Source: Syntrophobacterales bacterium (GTDB lineage Bacteria > Desulfobacterota > Syntrophorhabdia > Syntrophorhabdales > Syntrophorhabdaceae). Taken from it: a DNA stretch of 40,714 bases. The translations under genes were made by a program, and so were the position numbers. Numbering within the stretch: position 1 is the stretch's first letter; every line of letters starts with the position of its first letter. The stretch is taken from the NCBI GenBank assembly GCA_031274925.1, contig JAISPL010000019.1, positions 1 to 40,714 of the forward strand, written 5' to 3'. Under the pieces are notes generated by a model, which worked only from the letters and a program-made list of their open reading frames with translations, was not told the origin of the DNA and did not search any database. Shown here in pieces: positions 33,104 to 40,640 of the stretch.

Positions 33104-33643
33104 TTACCAATACCAGAGGGGGGTCGCTTTACCTTTAATGGAACTTACCGGAACAGCACCGAAGTATCTTCCGTCAAAAGAGCGTGAATAAGGGGAGATG
33201 GGCAGAAATGTCCCTGACTTAACTGTGTGGATGCCTGTAATTCTGGGTAGTGTTCCTCCTTCGCCGTCTTGGGTATAGACCGCGCCGATGTACTTATTGT
33301 TGATACAAAAAGAAGCGCCCTCTATGGAGAACGTATCTCCGGCGAGGGCGCCGATTTGCTTGATGAGAGGCCAGCCTGCCGGGAGCCAGCGGCGGCCATA
33401 AATATAGGGGCGGGCCACCTCAGGGGGGTCAAAGACGACCAGATCACCCGGGGTGAGGGCGGCAGCGGGGGTGATCTTATAGATGCCAAGGGGCATACTT
33501 GATGAGAGGTTCAGGTAGTAACGCTTTTGAGGGTTACTTGCGAGAATAGACAGAAGCGGCAATATTGTTGCTATGGATATTATAATCAGAATGTTACGTT
33601 GCCGTGTTGATACAGAAAAAGAATTAGTCCGTGCGCTTCTCAT
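33104..33643 (-). CDS. traF: TraF-type conjugal transfer peptidase (S26 family)
   Basis: The 179-residue membrane-anchored serine peptidase has an N-terminal membrane segment (residues 18-36), the nucleophile Ser49 in LSSSMPLGIYK, and the general-base Lys95 in PLIKQIGALAGD, both typical of the S26 signal-peptidase fold. TraF in RP4 processes and circularises the TrbC pilin. It is the first gene of the long transfer operon, with two promoters and palindromic sites just upstream (33657-33811). Confidence 0.92.
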   Translation of the reverse strand: MRSARTNSFSVSTRQRNILIIISIATILPLLSILASNPQKRYYLNLSSSMPLGIYKITPAAALTPGDLVVFDPPEVARPYIYGRRWLPAGWPLIKQIGALAGDTFSIEGASFCINNKYIGAVYTQDGEGGTLPRITGIHTVKSGTFLPISPYSRSFDGRYFGAVPVSSIKGKATPLWYW

Positions 33644-33656
33644 TCATCATTCCCTT

Positions 33657-33684
33657 ATTTGGGTAGAATTTATCCTAAATAGGG
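33657..33684 (-). promoter_or_regulatory. Palindromic operator-like site upstream of traF
   Basis: Imperfect inverted repeat CCTTATTTGGG and CCTAAATAGGG separated by about ten bases and overlapping the -10 region of the proximal promoter. A related half-site (CCTAAAGAGGG) occurs in the distal promoter at 33789-33799. A repressor-binding role is inference. Confidence 0.5.
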
Positions 33685-33696
33685 TGTAACTGTCAA
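33669..33696 (-). promoter_or_regulatory. Proximal promoter of the transfer operon
   Basis: On the minus strand TTGACA (plus 33691-33696) and GATAAA (plus 33669-33674) are separated by 16 bases, about 26 bases before the traF start. Confidence 0.6.
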
Positions 33697-33729
33697 GAAG
33701 AAGCCACCATAATTTATCGAAAGATTTTA
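33670..33729. repeat. 60-base direct repeat, copy 1 (promoter-proximal)
   Basis: It matches 33785-33844 at 57 of 60 positions. It carries one promoter and a relic of the 3' end of the MobC-like gene. Confidence 0.9.
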
Positions 33730-33783
33730 TTGATGTACTAATAAAAATACAGACAATATTTAGAGGATGTAACGTATATCTAC

Positions 33784-33811
33784 ATTATCCTAAAGAGGGT
33801 GTAACTGTCAA
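33784..33811 (-). promoter_or_regulatory. Distal promoter of the transfer operon
   Basis: On the minus strand TTGACA (plus 33806-33811), a 16-base spacer and GATAAT (plus 33784-33789, five of six matches) form a better promoter than the proximal copy. Confidence 0.65.
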
Positions 33812-33844
33812 GAAGAAACCATCATAATTTATCGAAAGATTTTA
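33785..33844. repeat. 60-base direct repeat, copy 2
   Basis: It overlaps the last seven codons and stop of the MobC-like gene, so this is the original copy and 33670-33729 is the duplicate, offset by exactly 115 bases. Confidence 0.9.
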
Positions 33845-34061
33845 CGAGTTTATCAAGCACTTCACGATTACGTTCAACAAAGTTGAAAAAATTGATGTCT
33901 TCCTTAAAAGAATCCAGGGCACAGTACAGAATAGCGAGGCGACGCATAAATTCAGAATCATTAAGGCCGAGGGATTTAGCGTAACTATGTATTTTTTCCT
34001 TCTCGGCGGTGGGAAGTCTTACATGAATCCGGTCATCTTTAGCGGTTCCAGCGGTTCTCAT
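33822..34061 (-). CDS. MobC-like / ribbon-helix-helix DNA-binding protein
   Basis: The 79-residue protein begins KDDRIHVRLPTAEKEKIHSY then AKSLGLNDSEFMRRLAIL, the strand-helix-helix layout of CopG/MobC-type proteins that bind oriT as relaxosome accessories or repress their own operon. The ATG at 34061 follows AGAGGGAC. It is the gene immediately upstream of the transfer operon in the same direction, and the operon promoters overlap its 3' end. Either an autorepressor or an oriT-binding role fits. The lack of a relaxase gene beside it is odd for MobC. Confidence 0.7.
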   Translation of the reverse strand: MRTAGTAKDDRIHVRLPTAEKEKIHSYAKSLGLNDSEFMRRLAILYCALDSFKEDINFFNFVERNREVLDKLVKSFDKL

Positions 34062-34370
34062 CGTCCCTCTGATAAAATGTAATTTTGCGCATTAAGCCTT
34101 TTTGCTATATGTAGTATGTAGGCTAATCTCTACTACGACATATGGAAATAATCAAGACATATTTCCAAAATCTCAATCCTTTCAGAGGATATACAATAGA
34201 GATTTTGTCGCTGGAAGGATAATTAGTAATGAACGATCTGAAAAAGTATTTGGATGAGCAGCCATCAACAGGATAGAAAACTGGAGTTGCAGTCCCACAA
34301 TTAACAATCGGCTTCGGGCCGGTTATTGGACAAGGCTTTGTGAAAAGACGCTGGCTATCGTGTTCAGTTA
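34062..34370. other. Non-coding stretch upstream of the MobC-like gene, possible oriT region
   Basis: It holds inverted repeats (34143-34167, and AAAATCTC/GAGATTTT at about 34168-34207) and a tiny frame at 34210-34257 with a GGAAGGA ribosome site that reads MNDLKKYLDEQPSTG and stops. That looks like the truncated start of a helix-turn-helix antitoxin gene. Confidence 0.4.
34143..34167. repeat. Perfect 8-base inverted repeat, oriT-like candidate
   Basis: TGGAAATA and TATTTCCA flank a nine-base loop, 82 bases upstream of the MobC-like gene. The location suits an oriT or an operator, but no known nick site was recognised. Confidence 0.35.
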
Positions 34371-34441
34371 AGCCCTGTCAACATATAAGACGAAATATAC
34401 CATACTATCTCTATGGAAATTAACGAAACTCAATATGCACT
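34371..34441 (+). mobile_element. Left-end relic of the IS element whose intact start is at 40.6 kb
   Basis: About 70 bases match 40600-40671, including AAGACGAAATATAC and the transposase start (ATG at 34413, MEINETQYALM). After that the similarity ends and the frame runs into unrelated sequence with a stop near 34530. The relic looks like one end of an IS5-family (IS427-type) element left by a deletion. The following bases to 34610 hold no other gene. Confidence 0.7.
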
Positions 34442-34610
34442 GATGGTTGCCGCATCCGATAGGAACGCCGTAGTATTTTCACTTTCAGGAGATGCACCGC
34501 AAGGACGTAGCCGGATATGGTTTGCTCTTTAGACCGACATATCATAAAGGATAGAATTTGAATCTAGGTTTGTGGGTAATGTGGTCAACAAGAACAGGTC
34601 GGCCTGAATA

Positions 34611-35273
34611 TCATTTGTGAGACCTCGATTTTCCGAAAAAATGGGCGATCCTTCTGTCTAAACCGAGTAGGATAGGGGGGACAAACAGGTTGGCCACATC
34701 TTTCCATGAATTGCCTTTCTGCTTCAGCCAACGGACCCTCCATTTCTCAAATTCCTCATAAAACTTTTCAAGAGGGTATTGCCTGCCTTTGAAACCGATC
34801 CCGACCACTGTGTGTGGAAACCTGTCGATCCCAGCATAGCCGACAAAAGAGGAGGCAAAAGGCGCAAGAAGGCTTCTGAAGCCGTCAGGGGTAAAACGCC
34901 AGTAATCATATGGAGTGGCGTGAATTCTGAAGTCGAGTACCGATGTTATTACGACGATCCCGTCCGGCTTAAGTATTCTGTGTATTTCATGAAGAGCGGT
35001 ATGTGGAAATTCCACGTGCTCAAGGGTGTCGAGTGTGATGACTGTACCTACCGTGCTGTCCGGCTGGTCAATGTGGTGGAGGTTAAGGACACGGTCGACG
35101 CCGGTACCCTCACGCATGTCACATCCTACGTACTCCTTGCCCGAAAAAAAGGACCTCAAATCGGCGATTCCTTCCAGACCAGGCAATTGAAGGGCACCAA
35201 ATTCGTAAACCGGTTGCTCAATAGGCAGGGTCTTAGCGATGATTCCGGCGAATTGCCTGATAGATTTCCTCAT
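34611..35273 (-). CDS. Class I SAM-dependent methyltransferase
   Basis: Methyltransferase of about 220 residues from the ATG at 35273 (MRKSIRQFAGIIAKTLP), preceded by AAGGATAAGGATA. A longer frame to 35339 is possible. The SAM-binding parts are VYEFGALQLPG (motif I variant), YVGCDMREGTGVD (motif II acidic loop), and VGTVITLDTLEHVEFPHTAL with the following HRILKPDGIVVIT, typical of Methyltransf_11-type enzymes. The glycine-rich loop is unusual (E-F-G-A-L-Q). The substrate is unknown. The enzymes near lipopolysaccharide genes have this look, but no such genes are here. It is divergent from ilvD. Confidence 0.8.
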   Translation of the reverse strand: MRKSIRQFAGIIAKTLPIEQPVYEFGALQLPGLEGIADLRSFFSGKEYVGCDMREGTGVDRVLNLHHIDQPDSTVGTVITLDTLEHVEFPHTALHEIHRILKPDGIVVITSVLDFRIHATPYDYWRFTPDGFRSLLAPFASSFVGYAGIDRFPHTVVGIGFKGRQYPLEKFYEEFEKWRVRWLKQKGNSWKDVANLFVPPILLGLDRRIAHFFGKSRSHK

Positions 35274-35486
35274 TATCCTTATCCTTGATCCTTCTCTTGA
35301 AGACTGGCTGTTTTTTAAACCGGTCCGACTCCATTCCATCCTTTGATTGGTATATTAATAGAACAAAACCATGGAGAAATCAACCGTGTGATAGTATAAT
35401 AATTTTCTATCTTATGTATAAAACCAGGCCGCCGCGTCCCGTGAGTAATAAGGAAATTCATGGCCTGTGCCTAAGGAGAGACAATA

Positions 35487-37145
35487 ATGAGATCGGACAG
35501 AATGAAGAAAGGGATCGAAAAGGCACCTCACAGAACTTTGTTTAGCGCGATGGGTTGCCTGCCCGAAGAACTTGAAAGACCGATAATAGGGATCGCTAAT
35601 TCAGCAAATGAGCTTATACCGGGACACATCCAACTGAATAGGGTCTGCCAGGCCGTCAAGGACGGCATCAGACTGGCGGGCGGTACGCCCATGGAATTTT
35701 CCACTATAGGTATTTGCGATGGCATTGCCATGAACCACGAGGGTATGAAATATTCTCTCGGCTCAAGGGAACTGATCTGCGACTCCGTTGAAGTAATGGC
35801 GAAAGCATACCCCTTTGACGGCCTTGTGCTCATACCTAATTGCGATAAAATTATTCCCGGGATGATGATGGCAGCGATGAGGCTCAATATCCCTGCCATC
35901 ATGATAAGCGGGGGTCCTATGCTTGCGGGAAGATTTAAAGGAAAAGCCGTGGACTTAATATCCGTCTTCGAAGGTGTGGGAAAAGTAGCTGGAGGTCTTA
36001 TGACCGAGGAGGTTCTTTCCGTGCTTGAGCAGTGTGCCTGCCCTGGCCCAGGCTCCTGTGCCGGTATGTTTACCGCCAATTCCATGAACTGCCTCTCCGA
36101 AGCGCTTGGTATAGCCCTTCCTGGCAATGGGACGATCCCTGCGGTGCATGCGGCACGCATAAGACTTGCCAAGGTCACGGGGAAGAGAATTGTAGACTTG
36201 GTGAAAGAGGATCTTAAGCCGAGAGACATTGTGACCATGGATTCCTTCGTAAATGCCATAACTGTTGACATGGCCTTCGGGGGGTCCTCAAATACCGCCC
36301 TCCACCTTCCGGCCGTAGCCCATGAGGCTGGCATTAACCTGCCCCTTTCTCTTTTCGACGAAATTTCCGAGAAGGTACCTCATCTCTGTAACATGAGTCC
36401 TGCCGGGCCCCATCACCTTGAGGACCTGTGTGAGGCCGGAGGTGTATATGGCATCATGAAGGAGCTTTCGAAGAAGAAACTTATCAACAGGAAGTGTGTA
36501 ACGGTGGCGGGCAAAAAAGTGGGAGATCTCCTCAAAGATGCTACAATTGAAGATAGAGAAGTGATCCGCCCCTTTAGTGCACCTTATCACGAGAAGGGCG
36601 GTCTCGCTGTATTGAGCGGCAGCCTTGCTCCCGATGGCGCGATAGTGAAGCGGATAGGCGTTCATGAGAGCGCCTGGCATTTTAACGGGAAGGCAAGAAT
36701 CTTTGAGAGCGAGGAGGACGCAGGATCAGCAATCATGGAAGGAAGGGTTAAACCAGGAGAAGTGCTGATAATACGGTATGAGGGTCCCAAAGGAGGCCCT
36801 GGAATGAGGGAGATGCTTACCCCCACGAGCGTTCTTGCTGGAAGAGGGTTGGATGCTCAATGTGCTCTCATAACCGACGGAAGGTTTTCAGGAGGAACCA
36901 GAGGGTTGTGTATAGGCCATGTCTCCCCTGAAGCTGCCGAAGGAGGCCCAATTGCCTTCGTGCAGAACGGAGATATAATAGAGATTGACCTCATCAGGAA
37001 AAGTATAGACCTGAAGGTGAGCCCCAGGGAGTTGGAAAAGAGAAAGAGGGCGTGGAAGCGTCCTGAACCGAAGATAAAGACAGGCTACATGGCGCGCTAC
37101 GCGGAGAAAGTAACGAGCGCGGCGACCGGGGCGGTTTTTAAGTGA
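35487..37145 (+). CDS. ilvD: Dihydroxy-acid dehydratase
   Basis: The 552-residue IlvD converts dihydroxy acids to 2-keto acids, the third common step of valine, leucine and isoleucine synthesis. Iron-sulfur ligands are seen in [16 protein letters not shown] near residue 122 and [18 protein letters not shown] near residue 190-208, and the C-terminal [20 protein letters not shown] block is present. AAGGAGA precedes the ATG. The length is normal. The upstream gap 35340-35486 is short and no leader peptide or riboswitch could be recognised. Confidence 0.97.
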   Translation: MRSDRMKKGIEKAPHRTLFSAMGCLPEELERPIIGIANSANELIPGHIQLNRVCQAVKDGIRLAGGTPMEFSTIGICDGIAMNHEGMKYSLGSRELICDSVEVMAKAYPFDGLVLIPNCDKIIPGMMMAAMRLNIPAIMISGGPMLAGRFKGKAVDLISVFEGVGKVAGGLMTEEVLSVLEQCACPGPGSCAGMFTANSMNCLSEALGIALPGNGTIPAVHAARIRLAKVTGKRIVDLVKEDLKPRDIVTMDSFVNAITVDMAFGGSSNTALHLPAVAHEAGINLPLSLFDEISEKVPHLCNMSPAGPHHLEDLCEAGGVYGIMKELSKKKLINRKCVTVAGKKVGDLLKDATIEDREVIRPFSAPYHEKGGLAVLSGSLAPDGAIVKRIGVHESAWHFNGKARIFESEEDAGSAIMEGRVKPGEVLIIRYEGPKGGPGMREMLTPTSVLAGRGLDAQCALITDGRFSGGTRGLCIGHVSPEAAEGGPIAFVQNGDIIEIDLIRKSIDLKVSPRELEKRKRAWKRPEPKIKTGYMARYAEKVTSAATGAVFK

Positions 37146-37215
37146 AACTTTGGATGCCTGACCGATTCGAAAAAGGTGTACGGGAATTCGGGCGGAAGAG
37201 GAGATAAAGAGGAGA

Positions 37216-39285
37216 ATGAAAGCCGATAGCTCTTTTTTCAATCTTTATCATCATAATTTCGTCCGTCTCGCCATGGCGGTGCCCGAGGTAAGGGTTGCGG
37301 ACCCTGCCTTTAACGCGAGGACGACAATAGACCTGGCGAAGAAAGCAGAGGAGGAAAAGGCCCTTATAGTAGTATTTCCGGAACTGGGACTGTCGGCCTA
37401 TACCTGTGAGGATCTTTTTCATCAGCAAGCACTTCTTGATGGTTGCCTGGGAGCACTTTCGGAGATATGCACAGCCTCCAGGAACTTATCAGTCGTCATT
37501 GTGGCAGGACTGCCCCTGAAAGTCGACCACATGCTCTTCAACTGCGCAGTCATCGTTTTTCGGGGCCAAATTTGCGGGGTTGTGCCCAAGACCTATCTGC
37601 CCAATTACCGGGAGTATTATGAGTTGCGCCAATTTACAACCGGAGACTGCGTTCGTGAGGGCAGTCTCCGTCTTCTGGGGCAGTCTGATATTCCTTTTGG
37701 TAATAACCTTCTTTTTAAGACTAACAGCCAGCCGCTTTTGACGCTTCACATTGAGATATGCGAGGACTTGTGGGTACCGATCCCTCCTTCATCCTATGCC
37801 GCACTGGCAGGAGCCACTGTACTCATAAACCTTTCCGCGTCGAATGCGACTGTGACGAAAGATGATTACAGGCGCCAGCTTGTATCCAATCAGTCTGCCA
37901 GATGTCTTGCCGCATACCTCTATACCGCTGCCGGAGTCGGAGAATCCACCACTGATCTGGCATGGGACGGACATGGGATGATCTGCGAGAACGGTACCAT
38001 GATAGCGGAGACGAAACGGTTCTCTTATGAGCCGCAACTGGTTACCGGAGACGTCGACCTCGACCGTCTGATCCAAGACCGCCTGCATCAAAACAGCTTC
38101 AGCCGGAATGCCGAGAGAAACTCCGCAGATCTTGCCGGATTTCGCACTGTGCTGTTGGAAGTACCTCTTCCTGTTGAGGAAACGCTATTTCTTCGCAGGA
38201 GTTATGAGCGTTTCCCTTTTGTTCCAAGTGGCCGGTCCAGTCAGGATGACAGGTGTAGAGAAGTTTACGAGATCCAGGTTCAGGGACTGGTGAAGCGTCT
38301 TCAGGCCACCGGCATAAAGAACGTAGTAATAGGTATTTCCGGAGGGTTGGATTCAACCCATGCCCTTATTGTGTGTTCCCATGCAATGGATGTGATGGGT
38401 CTCCCAAGAACTAACATAATAGCGTGCATGATGCCAGGGTTTGCCACAAGCAATCGCACTCTTGACCAGGCCCGACGGCTGACCGCTGCAGTCGGGTGCA
38501 CAACTCACGAGATTGACATCAAGCCGAGTTGCATGCGGATGTTTGAGGACATCGGTCATCCTTATGCACAAGGGGTACCGATATATGACATTGCCTTCGA
38601 GAATGTACAAGCCGGTGAGCGGACAAGCCATCTTTTCCGGATTGCGAACCTGAGGCAGGGGATAGTGGTGGGAACGAGTGATTTGAGCGAGCTTGCGTTA
38701 GGATGGAGCACATACGGAGTTGGCGACCACATGGCCCATTATCATGTCAATGCTAGTGTGCCCAAGACGCTCGTGCAGTATCTGATACGGTGGTTGGCAG
38801 ACAAGAGGGAACTTGGGATGCAGGTGAGCGTGGTGCTTTACGATGTACTGGCAACTTCGATCAGCCCGGAACTGGTGCCTGGATCAACAGATGAGGAACC
38901 AGGTCAGCATTCCGAACATGTGATAGGCCCTTATGAATTGCAGGACTTCCACCTCTATTACTTGCTCCGGTTCGGTTTTCTTCCAACCAAAGTCGCTTTT
39001 CTGGCCTGGTCTGCATGGCATGACAAAATGAAAGGCACTTGGCCGGATATTCCTGAGGGACAGCGTCATCAATACACAATTGGAGAGATCAAGGCGTGGC
39101 TCAAAGTTTTTATCAGGCGTTTCTTTAAATCCAGTCAGTACAAGAGAAGTTGCATCGCAAATGCACCGAAAGTTGGGTCAGGAGGGTCTCTTTCCCCCCG
39201 GGGTGACTATCGTGCGCCGAGTGATAGTGAGGCCACGCCCTGGCTTGAATCACTGGAACGGATTCCCGAGACCGAGCCTGACTAA
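37216..39285 (+). CDS. nadE: Glutamine-dependent NAD+ synthetase
   Basis: The 689-residue two-domain enzyme makes NAD+ from nicotinate adenine dinucleotide. The N-terminal nitrilase-type glutaminase has Glu56 in FPELGLSAY, Lys in VPKTYLPNYREYYEL and the nucleophile Cys in HIEICEDLWVP. The C-terminal synthetase has the P-loop ISGGLDSTHALIV near residue 375-388 and GTSDLSELALGWSTYGVGDH. All key residues are present. GAGGAGA lies close before the ATG. It follows ilvD by 70 bases and may be co-transcribed. Supplying NAD(H) fits a genome with NADH-linked Flx chemistry, but no direct link is implied. Confidence 0.96.
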   Translation: MKADSSFFNLYHHNFVRLAMAVPEVRVADPAFNARTTIDLAKKAEEEKALIVVFPELGLSAYTCEDLFHQQALLDGCLGALSEICTASRNLSVVIVAGLPLKVDHMLFNCAVIVFRGQICGVVPKTYLPNYREYYELRQFTTGDCVREGSLRLLGQSDIPFGNNLLFKTNSQPLLTLHIEICEDLWVPIPPSSYAALAGATVLINLSASNATVTKDDYRRQLVSNQSARCLAAYLYTAAGVGESTTDLAWDGHGMICENGTMIAETKRFSYEPQLVTGDVDLDRLIQDRLHQNSFSRNAERNSADLAGFRTVLLEVPLPVEETLFLRRSYERFPFVPSGRSSQDDRCREVYEIQVQGLVKRLQATGIKNVVIGISGGLDSTHALIVCSHAMDVMGLPRTNIIACMMPGFATSNRTLDQARRLTAAVGCTTHEIDIKPSCMRMFEDIGHPYAQGVPIYDIAFENVQAGERTSHLFRIANLRQGIVVGTSDLSELALGWSTYGVGDHMAHYHVNASVPKTLVQYLIRWLADKRELGMQVSVVLYDVLATSISPELVPGSTDEEPGQHSEHVIGPYELQDFHLYYLLRFGFLPTKVAFLAWSAWHDKMKGTWPDIPEGQRHQYTIGEIKAWLKVFIRRFFKSSQYKRSCIANAPKVGSGGSLSPRGDYRAPSDSEATPWLESLERIPETEPD

Positions 39286-39337
39286 AAATAGATGGAGTCG
39301 AAGCCGAAGAGATCCGTCATCTAAATCTTATTTCATT

Positions 39338-39633
39338 TTAATAATAAGATTTTACTGTGAGGTGTGTTTTCTCTATCAAGTCGGACAGGCATATGATGAA
39401 ACTGTATTTGACATACTCCTCCGGAATGGAATCAGTGGGCAGAAAATTAGCATGATGATGGCATTCGATAGTTTTGGGTATGATATTCGATAATTGCCAG
39501 TGATGTACCAATTTGGATCCTAAAATGGCACGGTTGATGCCGTAAGATGTCTCCTCTATACCGATGAGCGGTAAATCGGATGCGACTGGTTCAGGAATAA
39601 AGCATTTTCCTATAGGGTCTTTCCACGAACTTC
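39338..39633 (-). pseudogene. HDOD-domain protein, C-terminal fragment
   Basis: The minus strand reads GINRAILGSKLVHHWQLSNI then IPKTIECHHHANFLPTD, which matches the G-x-x-H-x-x-x-G-x-x-L-x-x-x-W-x-L-P core of HDOD domains, with Asn-Arg in place of the usual Asn/Asp-His. It ends at 39338 after YVKYSFIICLSDLIEK. No start codon or N-terminal part is visible, because the frame is cut at its 5' side by the IS1595 remnant. HDOD proteins act in signalling. This piece is a remnant. Confidence 0.65.
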
Positions 39634-39875
39634 CTAAAATTTCTTGACTATTTTCACTAAAATATCATAAACGTCTTCGTTTCTGAAGTTAAATCTGAAT
39701 TCGCATTCTTTGATGTGCTAGTAAACTCTGTGCTGTGGTTGAGTGTTTATATCCGTCTAAAATCAAACCATCGCAGGCTTTGTAGCAATACTATGCTTAA
39801 GGGATGAACTTTTTTGTTGATTATTGCCCTTGAAGTTCGTCGGGGATGACTTCCGTAGGTCGTCCAAAAACATTT
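39634..39875 (-). pseudogene. IS1595-type transposase remnant
   Basis: The minus strand carries, with frameshifts and stops, TEVIPDELQGQ, then KACDGLILDGYK (the D-G-L-x-L-x-G-Y-K-H block), then LNHSTEF, then after a deletion HIKECEFRFNFRNEDVYDIL and VKIVKKF with a stop at 39634. These are the C-terminal landmarks of IS1595/IS1016 transposases. The LNHSTEF core is shared with the plus-strand fragment at 19092-19175. The remnant is clearly dead. Confidence 0.7.
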
Positions 39876-40333
39876 AATAATTTTGTAATCACTTAATTTA
39901 CTATGTTTAAGCATATCTTGACATTATTTCCTTTTGGTTTAGTTGGAAAGATCCTAAAGTTATTTTACACAGTTTTAATCGCCTAAAAATACGTATTACG
40001 TCCTCCTGTCGGGCCAAAGAGACACCTCTATCCGGCTACGGACCGCGCGGTTGTCGCTGTTTTCCCGGGCGATAGCGAGAGCGCCATGAACCCTTTCTCG
40101 GCCATACAAGGAAGAACCCCAACGATAGTCAAGGGAGATTTCAGATAAGAGAATGGGAGGTGGTCTGGCGCGGCTGAATCAGTCTCTTGGCGTGCTCTAA
40201 GATATGATGGTAAGTCTCCATCCCTTATCTGAAAGCACAGATCTCGAGAATACAAAGCAAAAGAGATATCTGGACAACGATTTATTGATACTCAGAATGT
40301 AGTTTGTCCCTTCCATGACAAATGTAACCGTAC
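39876..40333. other. Gene-poor stretch with a hairpin-ended repeat
   Basis: Only the inverted repeat at 40139-40234 stands out. A minus-strand frame at 40028-40255 reads through that repeat, lacks a ribosome site and has no recognisable domain, so it is not called. Confidence 0.45.
40139..40234. repeat. MITE-like element with 11-base terminal inverted repeats
   Basis: TTTCAGATAAG at 40139-40149 is the exact reverse complement of CTTATCTGAAA at 40224-40234, and the similarity continues inward with GAATGGGAG against CTCCATCC. The 96-base size and hairpin ends resemble a small non-autonomous element or a structured RNA. Confidence 0.45.
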
Positions 40334-40360
40334 TTGACAGATGGTAGAATGCCCTATAAA
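40334..40360 (+). promoter_or_regulatory. Promoter-like pair upstream of the Cys-rich frame
   Basis: TTGACA at 40334-40339 and TATAAA at 40355-40360 with a 15-base spacer lie just before the small Cys-rich frame. Confidence 0.4.
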
Positions 40361-40372
40361 CTTGGTTTGTGA

Positions 40373-40600
40373 GGATATCCCATCGGACTAAAGAGCGGCT
40401 TCTGCGTTAATTGTGACAACAAACATGGCTGTAAATCAAGACGACCGCCGTGTATTGATCAAATGGAACGAGATGGAGCGCTTGGAATCTCAGGCAAACG
40501 GTACCTGATGGAATGTGGCAAGATCGGGAAATGTAAAGAAGAGTGTTACTTCTTCCGTTCATGTTGGAATGAAGAGGAGTACAGTCGGATGATTGGCTAG
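40373..40600 (+). CDS. Small Cys-rich protein frame without a normal start codon
   Basis: An open frame of 75 codons runs from a stop at 40370 to TAG at 40598. It reads SGFCVNCDNKHGC, KSRRPPCIDQ, CGKIGKCKEECYFFRSCWNE: nine cysteines, several in CxxC or CxxxC spacing, like small metal-binding proteins of anaerobes. No ATG, GTG or TTG occurs before the first Cys pair. The first ATG is at 40463, in mid-frame. A GAGG four to seven bases before ATC (40382) might allow a rare start, or the 5' end may have been lost or frameshifted. The function is unknown. It ends right where the IS element begins. Confidence 0.5.
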   Translation, partial: GYPIGLKSGFCVNCDNKHGCKSRRPPCIDQMERDGALGISGKRYLMECGKIGKCKEECYFFRSCWNEEEYSRMIG

Positions 40601-40640
40601 GGCTTTATCACCATAAGACGAAATATACCTACTATACTAT

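Noticed and set aside
35528-36334. 268-codon minus-strand frame inside ilvD
   Set aside because: Shadow of a strongly conserved coding region with no translation signals of its own.
40028-40255. 75-codon minus-strand frame
   Set aside because: It passes through both arms of the inverted repeat, lacks a ribosome site and shows no domain.
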